NCBI RefSeq assembly: GCF_032854445.1 | Contig: NC_088303.1 | Coordinates: 21,893,501-21,957,500 of the forward strand | Reading direction: 5' to 3' | DNA from: Liolophura sinensis | Lineage: Eukaryota; Mollusca; Polyplacophora; Chitonida; Chitonidae | DNA: 64,000 bases | In this document: piece by piece, positions 1 through 11,040 of the stretch | How the letters are laid out: each line of letters opens with the position of its first letter | How positions within the stretch are numbered: position 1 is the stretch's first letter | The notes under the pieces: generated by a model | Databases searched by the model: none | Seen by the model: the letters and a program-made list of their open reading frames with translations, nothing else | Told to the model about the DNA's origin: nothing | Program-made: the position numbers and the translations under genes

Positions 1-180
1 TTCAAGGTTTACTTTATCAAACCTTGTCTTTGTTAGTGTATTAGTAGTTCTACTGTATACTTTTCATTTTTACTTTTTTTCTGTTTGTGCAAAAAAAACA
101 CAGTTCACGATCTGGTGCATTGTGAATCAGTGATTTTATTTTCAACATTTCCTGAAATTTTTTTATTTTTCTCTTCCAAG

Positions 181-268
181 GCAAATAGTGGAAAAGACAC
201 AAATGGTTGTCAGTTTTTCATAACTTGTGCAAAGTGTGACTTTTTGGACTCAAAACATGTAGCGTTTG
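181..268 (+). CDS. PPIH: PPIH penultimate coding exon
   Basis: This 88-bp exon encodes 29 residues, ANSGKDTNG through KHVAF, plus the first base of a split Gly codon. It is preceded by a pyrimidine-rich AG acceptor and followed by the consensus donor GTAAGTAA. Residues QFFITC match the active-site strand of cyclophilins. Confidence 0.94.
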
Positions 269-1826
269 GTAAGTAAATGAAAATATACCTGTACATATAT
301 TTTCCCTTTGTTGTAAGTGTGACAAGTTAACAATGTTTTAAACCTTAAACTACGTGTACTTGTTTGATCTCTTCAAAGTTTCTATATCTTTCTCATCCAG
401 TGATCTGTCCGTCTGCTTGTCCACTCAATCGGTAATGTTAAGTCCACCTAAACTTTCTGTAATGGAATGTTTCTGTACATTGGACAGTACTGCTGTACAT
501 TGGACAGTGCTGCTGTACATTGGACAGTACTGCTGTACATCGGACAGTACTACTATGCATTGGACAGTACTACCCTAAAAGACCTAATATTTCACCCCCA
601 AAAATGCAGTTTTAGAGCCAGTATTAAAATGTTATAAAACAGTGGTCTAGGAAGTAGGGTTCGGGGTTGGAGATGCAGAGGGTCCTGTGCCCCTGCACTT
701 TCAAAAGTGGAGAAGCAGGGTAACATGTAAAAAGCTAACAATTTGAGTACATATTTTTGCAGTACGTTTCCTGGCTGTTTGCTTTTTTTTTTTTGTATGG
801 AAAGTATTAAGGTAGATAAAGTGGGGATGTGATCCAGTAACTGAATTTGTGTCAAAATGTGCAGGACTTAACTACATCTTCATTTTTTTCCTTTCAAAAT
901 ACGCTACACAGGATCCAAGAGCTTCCACAATTGAGATAGACCCCATCTCATGCACACACTTTTCATTTGCATTCTATGCTTTGGTATAATATCACATTAT
1001 CCTACCTTCCAAACAAACCACAACCTTTCTAAGATCAATCGAGCTTTCGAAAAAAAAGGGTGCAACTTTGTCAAGAACAAAATTTTAGGTCATTTACAAT
1101 GCATAATCTGTATTGGCCAGGCCTGCTGTGTCACTATGCCATATTTTTGGGATGTTTGAATGCTTCTGTCTATCTGCGTGTCAGAAAAGGTTTAGCGAGA
1201 GGGGGTGTCTCAATGTCTTAGACGTATTCTGACAAAATTAACATGGGAGAGATAGCGAAAATACGAGAAAATTGGAAATGAGACAACCTGAGTTCAATTT
1301 CTGACTAAATGTATCTGTCTGTTTGTTTGTCTGTCCATCGTCCATCTGTCTCTCTCTGTTCGTCCTTCCGTCCATTCGTCGATCACGTCTACCTTGTTAG
1401 TATATCTACCCTTCCTCATGTAGAGCATTATTTGTTGTTCAGTCAATTAATGGTCAATACTTTTCTTGCTCCTCTGTTGTTTTGTCTACTCTCATGAATG
1501 TACTGAATAAACATGGCTTACATGAAAATAACAGGTAAAATATAATTGATAGTTAAAAACTATACTACACTGTACTCAACGTTGTCTTGAATTTATAAAA
1601 TGTTTCATTTTCTGCGTATTATACATTGTCTGCAATGTAACTGTCCGTTAACTAACCACGTGTATTTATATTTGAAGGACAGTGCATGTGATTTAAATTT
1701 TTGATGTTTTTTGCAGGTAAAGTGATAGATGGACACTTGGTGCTGAGGAAGATTGAAAATGTGCCAACTGGACATAACAACAAACCCAAAATGGCTGTCA
1801 CTATTACACAGTGTGGGGAAATGTGA
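181..1826 (+). CDS. PPIH: Peptidyl-prolyl cis-trans isomerase H, last two coding exons (partial gene)
   Basis: Two exons, 181-268 and 1717-1826, join across a 1448-bp intron to encode the C-terminal 65 residues of cyclophilin H. The first exon carries the cyclophilin core NGCQFFITC and DSKHVAFG; the second carries [10 protein letters not shown] and ends in ITQCGEM and TGA (1824-1826). The CGEM terminus and the NNKPK motif are typical of PPIH rather than cyclophilin A or B. The acceptor is a CTCTTCCAAG tract before 181, the donor is GTAAGT at 269 and the second acceptor is TTTTTTGCAG ending at 1716; one Gly codon is split between the exons. PPIH catalyses proline isomerisation and in other animals binds PRPF4 in the U4/U6.U5 tri-snRNP in the nucleus. 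The N-terminal two thirds must lie left of position 1. No canonical AATAAA is obvious in the first few hundred bases after the stop. Confidence 0.95.
269..1716 (+). other. PPIH last intron
   Basis: A GT-AG intron between the two PPIH exons. It contains a short 20-bp tandem repeat at 474-571 and otherwise AT-rich unique-looking DNA. Short open frames here are broken, show no recognisable domains and are not annotated. Confidence 0.9.
474..571. repeat. 20-bp tandem repeat, about 5 copies
   Basis: The unit TACATTGGACAGTACTGCTG recurs about five times within the PPIH intron, with only scattered substitutions (a C for T, and ACTACTATG in the last copy). Confidence 0.9.
1717..1826 (+). CDS. PPIH: PPIH terminal coding exon
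   Basis: A 110-bp coding segment: two bases complete the split Gly, then 35 codons ([18 protein letters not shown] to QCGEM) and TGA. The acceptor is a T-rich tract ending in GCAG at 1716. The 3' UTR follows directly and runs towards the degenerate 88-bp repeat. Confidence 0.95.
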
Positions 1827-1974
1827 TTGAAGACTTTGTTCTTGTGTTTTATTACGGATTTCCAGGAGAGAGAGATTGTCTGAGCATTAAGGAATATGAT
1901 GAGAAACAGTATTCTCTTACTGAACGTCAGACTAAGTGTCTGGGTGAATTGCGAATATACTACGTACTAATATG

Positions 1975-2935
1975 AACAGTGTAGACTTTTCGTCCTGGAA
2001 CACATACTAGATTCCTTGTGAGCATGCAACATTGTAAATGAAAATATCAACAATCACATGCTTTATTCCTTCATGCTTGGAATGATCATCATACATACAA
2101 TATGTGTAACATGCAACATTGTAACCGAAAACATCATCATATTATTCATCCTTCATCCTAGAATTGGTTGTCTGCTAATCAGTCCTAATATCTTTGTGAG
2201 CATACAACGTTGCATTAGAGAACGTCAAGATAGTATTTATCCTTCATCCTAGAACTGATTGTCTGCTCACCAGTCCTAGTATCTTTGTGAGCATACAACG
2301 TTGTCACAGAGAACATCAACGTAGTATTCACCCTTCATCCTGGGACCGATTGTCTTCTCACCATTTTTTGGACATGTATTCAAATAGCTGTTCTCATGTT
2401 GATCTCACAGATTAAAGGAATTTCTAATGCCAAAATTCATCAAAAGATCACTGTTTGAGAACAACATGTTCACTCCCCATCTTTCAGCGGTTAGAATAGG
2501 GTGCAACAAGAATGATACGTACTCATTCAAGAATGAGCTGTGCTCTTTTTGCACATACACATCCACATCGTCCGACACGAGAACACTGCACTACTATGAA
2601 TTCGAATAAGCTTGTGGTTATTTGTGAGCATACAACATTGTAACAGAAAACATAAACATACATGTGCATGTAGTATTCTGCCTTCATCATAGGACTAATC
2701 GCCTGCTTACCATTCCTAAATTCATTGTGAGCATAAAACATTGTAACAGAAAACCTCAACCCACATACATTCATCCGAGGACTGATTGCCTGCTCTCCAT
2801 TTCTAAGTTAATTGTTAGCATACAACATTGTAACAGGAATCCTGAACATACAGACATTCATACTAAGACTAATTACCTGCTCTCCGTTCCTAAATTAATT
2901 GTGAGCCTACAACCTTGTAGCAGAAAACAACAGTG
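1975..2935. repeat. Degenerate tandem repeat, period about 86-90 bp
   Basis: The motif GTGAGCATACAACATTGTAA, followed by AGAAAAC and a CTTCATCCTAGGACTGATTG block, recurs near 2017, 2107, 2197, 2285, 2620, 2726, 2812 and 2898. Successive copies are 86-90 bp apart; about 260 bp of unlike sequence (2350-2610) interrupts the array. It lies just downstream of the PPIH stop, so the first units may be transcribed in the 3' UTR. Confidence 0.8.
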
Positions 2936-3065
2936 TATCATTTACTCACTGCTTAACATTTTATGCTTTTTTAACTGGGCAATGAGTTATTGCCAGGATA
3001 CTTTTTTTTTAACGATTAGCTTATTAGTCAGACAGTAACCTGCCTTGTTTAACCTTTTTTTCTCA

Positions 3066-3803
3066 GATCACTTCAGTGAGTAATTGTTCTGGTTTACCTT
3101 TTTATTGGCTCACTCGACACTTTTTAATTGTTTCGACTAACATTTTTGTACAGCTCACTCATGAGTGAGTAATTGTCTTTGTTAACCTTTCGGTTCACCT
3201 CACTCATCAGTGATTAATTGTTCTGGTTAACCCTTTGGTTCAACTCACTCATCATTGAGTAATTGTTCTGGTTTACCTTTTGGTCCAGCTCACTCATCAG
3301 TGAGTAATTGTTCTGGTTAACCTTTTGGTTCAGCTCACTCATCTGTGAGTAATTGTTCTGGTTAACCTTTTGGTTCAGCTCACTCATCAGTGAGTAATTG
3401 TTCTGGTTAACCTTTCTGTTCAGCTCACTCATCAGTGAGTAATTGTTCTGGTTAACCTTTCGGTCCAGCGCACTCATCAGTGAGTAATTGTTCTGGTTAA
3501 CCTTTCGGTCCAGCGCACTCATCAGTGAGTAATTGTTCTGGTTAACCTTTCGGTTCAGCTCACTCATCTGTGAGTAATTATTCTGGTTAACCTTTTGGTT
3601 CAGCTCACTCATCAGTGAGTAATTGTTCTGGTTAACCTTTCGGTTCAGCTCACTCATCAGTGAGTAATTGTTCTGGTTAACCTTTCGGTTCAGCTCACTC
3701 ATCAGTGAGTAATTGTTCTGGTTAACCTTTCGGTTCAGCTCACTCATCAGGGAGTAATTGTTGTGGTTAACCTTTTTGATCGGCTCACACGTCAGTGAGT
3801 AAC
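3066..3803. repeat. 45-bp minisatellite, about 16 copies
   Basis: The 45-bp unit contains GTTCTGGTTAACC followed by CAGCTCACTCATCAGTGAGT. Each unit holds two symmetric elements: the 8-bp palindrome GGTTAACC and the inverted repeat ACTCA-TCAG-TGAGT. Because 45 is a multiple of three, the minus strand stays open for 177 codons as a 15-residue repeat (MSELNRKVNQNNYSL). I read that as a by-product of the period: there is no non-repetitive flanking coding sequence, signal peptide or recognised domain. Outer units are more diverged than central ones. Confidence 0.93.
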
Positions 3804-4334
3804 TACTCTTGCTTGACAGGTGAATTGAGTTGTCAGGTGAATTGGAGTGGTTTCGCGAGTAAAACGTGTGGTGCCTGAATGTAACTGTTCACGGGTACAT
3901 ACGTATCAGGAGTTGCTTAAACAATTTCCCCAAACTGTTTGCAAATGCCTTCTTTTTTACTGCACGCAATAATACTGTTCACATAAGACATTACCATACA
4001 TTTTAAAGTTACTGCTCTTTCAAGATGGAATCTTGCCTTAAAGAAAACGAGAGCTTGTAATCTCAAGACATTCATTCTTTCATCTTTCAACGAATTTTAT
4101 ACATGAATCTTTGCACATTGGAAAACTGTTATGGACTATATCGGGGACATTTTGTGAATTATTGTGTAGGTTAATCCATGCAGATGAGCAGAAAAATCTG
4201 GACATGTCATGAACTTTAGCTGGGAACTTTTTTTTTTACATTTCCAGGAAATTCTTACCTTGACATAGAAAGATATTTTAATATTGAGCTCATAGAAATG
4301 CACTTGGGTAAGACCACTTGGGTGGTCCTGCACT
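3804..4334. other. No feature recognised
   Basis: AT-rich sequence without an open frame I can support, a repeat or an RNA gene. Only short chance frames are present. Confidence 0.6.
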
Positions 4335-4352
4335 GTGTTCTAATATTGGTAG

Positions 4353-4434
4353 AACACGTGCAAGACTTGTTTTAGCTGCACCACAGATTTAGGCATTACT
4401 ATCCGTGGTGCAGCTAACAAGTCTTGCACGTGTT
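4353..4434. repeat. Strong inverted repeat (82-nt hairpin)
   Basis: The left arm 4353-4388 (AACACGTGCAAGACTTGTT..., then AGCTGCACCACAGAT) is nearly the exact reverse complement of the right arm 4401-4434, with a 12-nt loop TTAGGCATTACT. The only departures are a two-base bulge and a mismatch near the loop. Immediately left, GTGTTCT and AGAACAC form a second small inverted repeat around 4336-4358. It could be a foldback-element remnant or a transcribed hairpin; the sequence does not decide. Confidence 0.9.
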
Positions 4435-4548
4435 GATTCTGTGGTAGTGTTAATACTTCGCATTTAATTGAATTGTTGTCTTATTTTATGGCTTCTTGAG
4501 ACAAATTATCATTATCCTGTTTTTTCACAAACTGCAATAGAGCAAGAA

Positions 4549-4746
4549 GGGCCTCCGAGGCCTAGGGTTAGCGTGCCAGAGTGCGGGACAGTGACCCATG
4601 AGCCTCTCACCAATGCCGTCGCTGTGAGTTCAAGCCCAGCTCACGCTGGCTTTCTCTTCGTTTCCTCAAACCATAATGTTGGCCACCGTCATATTAGTGA
4701 AATATTCTTGAGTACGGCCTAAAACATCAAATGAATAAAAAAAAAG
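4549..4746 (+). mobile_element. SINE-A copy with tRNA-like head, internally deleted
   Basis: SINE-A is my working name for the commonest SINE here. This copy keeps the tRNA-like head (box B GAGTTCAAGCCC) and the 3' module ending AGTGAAATATTCTTGAG with an A-rich tail. It lacks most of the middle segment that includes GGGCTCTGCCC. AGCAAGA-like sequence on both sides may be a short target-site duplication. Confidence 0.85.
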
Positions 4747-6042
4747 TATAAAGCAAGACCCAGAAAATGGGGAATATATATTTGTTATGTAATAATTGAT
4801 TCTTAAGAAAATTCCTGAAGTATGGCGTTTAAACAACATTAAAAGAAATATCTGCTGTATCTGATCAAAAAATTTACCCAAGAAACCCATTATAGAGATA
4901 AATAAAGGTTATGAAATGTTAACTTTGTTGTCAGTTTAGAACTCTGAATCCGGCAAAATGAGTAACTTTGTCTGAGACGCAGTCTTTGATCATGGGCAGT
5001 AAATATGTCAGATAGACTCCAGATGGATATCTTAACGACGTGCATCGGATATATTGTGGAGTCACCAGAGCCATTGGGCTGACATCCTGTGCATTGGCTA
5101 ATCGGGTCCAAGCTGAATATCCCTTCCCAAACTGTGAATCAAGAACACGTAACTGACAAGTCATAAGTAGTATTGTTGCAACCGGATGGATCAACCGGAT
5201 GTCCCACACATTGGTTACAAATGTTCTTTCTGTGACGTCATGACGTCGCAGTTGTTTTCTCCGGGAATGGTGTAATAGAATGAAAAGTAATTGGCCAATG
5301 TTCTTTTGCAGTGCACAAATAATGCGTTACTAGTTTGTCCACAAAATGTCATCATAAAACAGGAATATGTAATATAGATTATGCGACTTAAAGGGTCGAA
5401 TTATTTGAGGTGGGAAAGGTAATTCATCGGCTTTGTGTTATGATATGATTACCTGCGCAACCTCATCACACAGTGCATAGAATTACTTCAACTCTCTCAG
5501 AGAATCTCAGAAACCCTCCCAGTCTCAGTCACCGTTAGATACTCCAGACATGTGTCTAGTGCTACGGGTCAGTGGGTCTGTACTGTTATTTGAATGAGTT
5601 TTCGATAATTACTAACAACAAATGGTACAGGTACTTTATCCTCATAACAACCAGGTCATTAGTGAATGCTCGCGAAGGTCATCCCATAAAAAGCTAGCCT
5701 ATTATGAAAGCCGAAAAGCATGAAGCCCTAACGACGCCCTGGTCGATTGTAACTCGATCGAGAACATATTTTCGCTTGTTCTGTATATCTGTGTGACGTC
5801 ATATTGTGACGGTTATAAAATACATCAAAAGCACAATGAATAGTTGTGCGCCTCGAAGCCATACCCACATCCAGCGGCTCGTAGTTAATTTGGTCCCAGT
5901 AATCCGATCAGAATGACGTGGACGAGAAACTTGTCATCGATGATAAGGTATCGCATGTTCAGCACAGTTAAATATATGTCTATACCAAGTGTTCTATTAT
6001 ATAGTACCTTGAATACTAGAACAACTTCATTCTATTGATGCT
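4747..6042. other. No gene assigned; one weak minus-strand exon candidate
   Basis: The only segment of note is an open minus-strand frame at 4931-5209, discussed under findings. The rest is unique-looking AT-rich sequence. Confidence 0.5.
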
Positions 6043-6179
6043 GTATGTGGGAAATTCTGCCAGCCAGCTGCGGATGGTTGCGAGCACCCCGCTCTGCTCG
6101 GTTTTTTCTCACCATAATGTTGTCGTATAAGTGAAATATTCTAAAGTGCTGCGTAAAACACTATTGAAATAAATAAATA
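6043..6179 (+). mobile_element. SINE-A 3' fragment, diverged
   Basis: It starts at GTATGTGGGAAATTCTGCCAG and runs through CACCATAATGTTGTCG and GTGAAATATTCTAAAG to an AAATAAATAAATA tail. The tRNA-like head is absent (5' truncated) and the GGCCGCC stretch is deleted. Confidence 0.85.
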
Positions 6180-6417
6180 GATCATTCTATTCACGTTACC
6201 CGAAAAGTTTGAATTGTCTAAATGGCTGATAATTATGATATAGTTGCTGATTATGATATAGCTATGATTCTGAATCGTCAAACTTAAAATATTTACTTAA
6301 GTGGTGTACACTTGTTAAAAAGGAAGTTGTTTATGCAATCCACAATATAAATATCAACAAAACAGACTACATCGTATATCGCGATAGCTGGCACCGGAAT
6401 AGAGCCTATTATCAATT

Positions 6418-6960
6418 TACTTATTCCAACAGTTCATCTAAATGTTTAAATAGTATAGCAACTTACATGTCAAAGAGAAAAAACGGATATTATTCGCAAT
6501 TTGTTTGACGTCTGGGATTGGTGTAAGATTACACAGAATGCTGTGTTGTCGTCACAGCTTATAAACATCCTATGAAAACAATACAAAGGGATTAGGCCTC
6601 GGAGGGTGCTTAGTCCACCACCAGAACCTGACCTTATGCACGAAAAGACTTCAGTGTACAGGGTAAAACCAGAGTAGCCACGAGAGTGTGCTAGTTGGCA
6701 AATGGTCACACGTAACCGGTGAAATGGGGTCTCTTGCCAGTTAACCTTAGTTAGGGTTTTATTCTAAATGTCCATTTAAATGGTTAAATAGTAGCAAACT
6801 CACATGTCCCCTCTATCAACATAGCGTAAGCAAAATTACGTAAGAAAAAGTGCAATTAAATGATGTTAACTGCAATTTATTAGTCACTATATAGTCTATA
6901 ATTACTCAAAGTGCTGAGTGGTCATCACAATTAATAAACAATCCCATGCTCTTCCAGCAG
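6418..6960. repeat. Two diverged tandem copies of a dispersed repeat (period about 345 bp)
   Basis: Segment 6418-6590 aligns by eye with 6762-6960: both pass from TTTAAATAGTA and CACATGTC through a GCAATTT block to GTCATCACA-like and CCCATG/TCCTATG ends. The part at 6658-6744 (AGTAGCCACGAGAGTGTG, TTGGCAAATGGTCACACG) also occurs near 15115-15205 and, inverted, at 14200-14285. I call this family R350. Confidence 0.7.
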
Positions 6961-7280
6961 CGAAACAAGAGCTGATCAGCCTTGTTGTCAGATTCCTTCT
7001 AAACTTCAGAAAAAGTGCGCAGTTGTTCCAGTTTTATTGATTGTATTTATCCAAGTATTTGCGAGTTTACAAGTAATGTGTTCAGTGATTTATCACCTAG
7101 AGAAAGAAATCCATACTACACCTGTAGTTACACAATCAGCTTTTGTTTTGTAAGTCAATCTGCCTTATCTGTAAACAATATATATCCATCTTAAATCTCT
7201 TTTACCATTTAATGACCAAAGTGTAAAAAACAAAGTCTGAATCTATTTTCACCACATTGTGGGATCATGTGTGGTAAGCT

Positions 7281-7555
7281 GAATAGGGGAGATTTGAGTT
7301 TGCACTCTTTTATCGCTGAAGGTAAAAGACGTCCTACTTACCGTATCATGTGACTTGTCAGAAATGTTAGCCTACTATTTTCGAATACATTTACTGTAGC
7401 AAAATTTCCCAAAAAGTTGTTTAGATAACACGAATTATGAAAAAATATCAACAATTAAAAGTTGCCTAACATTTTTGACAAGTCACAGAAGTTTAATACA
7501 GAATGACTATTTTCGCCTTAGCGAAAAAGAGCTCGAACTCGAAACTTCCCTATTC
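7281..7555. mobile_element. Foldback/MITE-like element with long imperfect terminal inverted repeats
   Basis: The left end GAATAGGGGAGATTTGAGTT (continuing through ACTCTTTTATCGCTGAAGG) pairs with the right end, which reads GCGAAAAAGAGCTCGAACTC then CTTCCCTATTC. A second nested pair lies inside: GTGACTTGTCAGAAATGTTA at 7350 against TAACATTTTTGACAAGTCAC at 7467. It has no coding capacity. A shorter relative lies at 30235-30426. The pairing is by eye, with mismatches and small indels. Confidence 0.7.
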
Positions 7556-8243
7556 ATCCGAGAAGTTAATCGATCAGTCAGGTTAGGGGGTGCATTATTC
7601 CATCCACCAACCATTATTTTATTTCCGTAGACAAATTCTTAAGAAAACATAACACTAGGAAAGGAACACAAGCCATAAAATCACAATCTCTTTCCGAAAC
7701 TGATTTTATTTATTTTAGATTTTCCCAACACAATAAGTCATATAAAACAATGCTGTACAGTTGTAGTGGTAATTTCCATTTGAATTCATAGTGTTAGGCC
7801 CAGTCAGCTGTGAATTAATTTCTTGGCAAACCATTTTTAATAAAATTGCTTTACGGATGAATTAAGTATGGGCTAAAAGTTAGTAGCATGTAAACAAAAC
7901 GTTCATGGAGTAACGAAAATTGATGCTAAAACGCAAGGTAAGATATGGCCCACAAGTCAAGTTATGACTGTCACACTGTTACAAATACTAAACCGCTTGT
8001 TTGACAACTTCACCGTTTGATTTTAGAATATTTTAGGGAGGTTTTGCCATTAATTTATTCCCATACCGAAAATAAACATATAAATATCATCTATGTACCA
8101 AAAGAGAAACTCATATTTGAATTTTCACGTAAAAGAGAACATTTCTTCAAGTCAATGTAATTAATTCAATACGCCGTTTTCAGCCAAGTTATACACTGAG
8201 TGTTCATAAAATAAGCAGCGTATTCACATTCAGCCTGACACCT
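7556..8243. other. No feature recognised
   Basis: AT-rich sequence without a supportable gene or repeat. Confidence 0.55.
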
Positions 8244-8430
8244 GGGCCCGTATTCATCAAACGTCTTAGGACTTAAGTCAAAAATTCAGACACAGTTACA
8301 AATAAAATGTTTTGCTCTAGAACGTTCTTTAGTGGAGAACAATGAGGTAACCATAATTTGAGTTCTTTCCTGTTCTGAGTTTGGCTTTTTAAGAGCTTGC
8401 AATTTATGGCTTAAGTTTTAAGCTGTTTAA
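8244..8430 (+). repeat. Possible interspersed element starting GGGCCCGTATTCATCAAACG
   Basis: The start, followed by CTTAGGACTTAAGTC, resembles a non-coding interspersed repeat that I remember as common in marine invertebrate genomes. Only one good copy is present, so the right border is approximate and the assignment rests on recognition rather than on a second copy. Confidence 0.35.
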
Positions 8431-8974
8431 TGATAAGTACAATTATAGGGGGAGGCATTTATATTCTCATCTATATTACCATCGTGTCCAACCTATGCGT
8501 TATTATTGGGAGTATATATTACAAACCATGAGTATTACTACAATTAAAAGACCTAAACTACATTTTCAGGTAATTTCTGATATTCGTGCAATAAAAACAA
8601 GTATTAAATACGGTGGTCAAATATAGTCGCAGAACTAGAATCATTTTACTGATGACACAAGCTGTAATAAAAAGAGCGCGAAGCATGATAATCATCAGGG
8701 CTGTATGCCTTTTGCTCTGTATTAATGTTCAGGTATATTTTCACCTGTGTACGGAATTACACAAAATGTATCTATTGTGACTTCAAAATCTTGATCTCTG
8801 TCTCTCTTCCACCACCTGTGAATCACGTCAATAGCAATTTTCTCCACATATTTCAAATAATCAGTATCTGTAATGCAAAACTATAGATCGGCAGATGACA
8901 CAACCAGGATGTATGGAGAGTGGAAACGCAAACTGTGGAGCAGAGCCTTTCTGGTCCAGGAAGGTAGAGCGTGT

Positions 8975-9045
8975 AGGCCAACGCATCCACCGGTCCGTCA
9001 TCTAGTGGTAAGGGTTGTCAGACAGACGGATCTCATAACCGGGAT
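8975..9045 (+). other. tRNA-like segment, possible SINE head
   Basis: TCATCTAGTGGTAAGGGTTG resembles a tRNA D-arm/box A region, and ATAACCGGGATCTAC lies where box B would be. There is no clean cloverleaf and no recognised 3' tail, so this is not a functional tRNA call. Confidence 0.22.
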
Positions 9046-9235
9046 CTACCCTCATATTGTTCCTTAGGCAAGCTCCACTGTAAATGATCTGCAAATGAAA
9101 AAATACAAATCACGTAAATACGCAGCAACCAGTCCTTGGCTCTGCACAATACTGTTGTCATCATCAATATTATTACTGAACTTCGATTGTCAGAAGTCGA
9201 GGTTAAATTCGGACTAGCGAGTGTGATACACGTGA

Positions 9236-9667
9236 GATTATAAGTTAACATTAAACTGATGTTGGAATGTCAGTGAAAAACTGGCAATAAGTTGATGACA
9301 CATCTCTCTGACAGCAACAATTGACAATAAGTAGATGATGAAATCTGAGGAATGATGTGAACTATAAGGTTTTGCTAATATCTCGAAATGGAAGTTAGCA
9401 AAACACTAAATTCAAGGTGAATTGCATCGGTTTTGAAACAGTAGTCTCCTGCAATTGTATATTGTGAAAGCTTTCTTTGTGAAAACAATTCATGAAGTAT
9501 TTTTAATATAAGTGTTCGTAAAATTGCCCAGTATAATAATGTTGTAATATGAGATGATGTTGAAAGGTAAGAAGTTAACAGCACACAGATGGAATATTAG
9601 AATGAAAAGAAAACATTAAGTTAATACTGGAATATTAGAATAAAAGATAAGAACACGCTGATTCTGA
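9236..9667. repeat. Degenerate left flank of the 37-bp array
   Basis: Diverged echoes of the array unit (GGAATGTCAG, GCAATAAGTTGATG, GTTAACATTAA) recur at irregular spacing, suggesting an older, decayed part of the array that follows. Confidence 0.5.
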
Positions 9668-10170
9668 AATATAAGGATGGAAGTTAACAGTTAAGGCCAT
9701 ACTAAATGTAGGGATGGAAGTTAACAGTTTATGTCATACTAAATGTAGGGATGGAAGTTAATAGTTTAGGCCATACTAAATGTAGGGATGGAAGTTAACA
9801 GTTTATGTCATACTAAATGTAGGGGTGGAAGTTAACAGTTTATGTCATACTAAATGTAGGGGTGAAAGTTAACAGTTTATGTCATACTAAATGTAGGGGT
9901 GGAAGTTAACAGTTTATGTCATACTAAATGTAGGGGTGGAAGTTAACAGTTTATGTCATACTAAATGTAGGGGTGGAAGTTAATAGTTTATGTCATACTA
10001 AATGTAGGGATGGAAGTTAACAGTTTATGTCATACTAAATGTAGGGGTGGAAGTTAACAGTTTATGTCATACTAAATGTAGGGATGGAAGTTAACAGTTT
10101 AGGCCATACTAAATGTACGGGTGGAAGTTAACAGTTTAGGCCATACTAAATATAAGGATGGAAGTTAACA
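9668..10170. repeat. 37-bp minisatellite, subfamily 1, about 13 copies
   Basis: The unit is TAAATGTAGGGGTGGAAGTT followed by AACAGTTTATGTCATAC. Central copies are almost identical; outer copies read GGGATGG and TTTAGGCC. It is continuous with a second 37-bp subfamily to the right. Confidence 0.95.
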
Positions 10171-11040
10171 AAAAGCTATGTTGAAATGTTAAAATAGAAA
10201 TTAACAGTAGACATGCAGATGGAATGTCAGAATAGAAATAAACAATGAGTTGATGGTAAAACGTAAGAATAGAAGTCAATACGTTGTCAGAATGAAAGTT
10301 GCCAATAAGTTGATTCTGAAATGTGAGGATGCAAGTTAACATGAAGTTGATGCTGAAATGTGAGGATGGAAGTTAACATTAAGTTGATTCTGAAATGTGA
10401 GGATGCAAGTTAACATTAAGTTGATTCTGAAATGTGAGGATGGAAATTGACATTAAGTTGTTGCTGAAATGTGAGGCTTGAAACTAACACCAGGTTTATG
10501 CTGAAATGTGAGGATGGACGTTAACATTAAGTTGATTCTGAAATGTGAGGATGGAAGTTAACATTAAGTTGTTGCTGAAATGTGAAGCTTGAAACTAACA
10601 GTAGGTTGATGGTGAAATGTGAGGATGGAAGTTAACATTAAGTTGTTGCTGAAATGTGAGGATGCAAGTTAACATGAAGTTGATGGTGAAATATGAGGAT
10701 GGAAGTTAACATTAAGTTGATTCTGAAATGTGAGGATGGAAGTTAACATTAAGTTGTTGCTGAAATGTGAGGCTTGAAACTAACAGCAGGTTGATGGTGA
10801 AATGTGAGGATGGAAGTTAACATTAGGTTGATTCTGAAATGTGAGGATTGAAGTTAACATTGAGTTAATTCTGAAATGTGGGGACGAAGTTAACATTAAG
10901 TTGTTGCTGAAATATGAGACTTGAAACTAACAGTAGGTTGATGGTGAAATGTGAGGATGGAAGTTAACATTAAGTTGATTCTGAAATGTGAGGATGGAAG
11001 TTAGCATTAAGTTGATTCTGAAATGTGAGAATGGAAATAA
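10171..11040. repeat. 37-bp minisatellite, subfamily 2, about 20 copies
   Basis: The unit is GAAATGTGAGGATGGAAGTT followed by AACATTAAGTTGATTCT, also 37 bp and clearly related to subfamily 1 in its first half. Variant units reading GAGGCTTGAAACTAACAG recur every few copies, giving a higher-order pattern. Units at 10171-10330 are transitional or degenerate. Confidence 0.93.

Noticed and set aside
3214-3747. 177-codon minus-strand frame with a 15-residue repeat
   Set aside because: Explained by a stop-free 45-bp unit; kept only as a note on the array.
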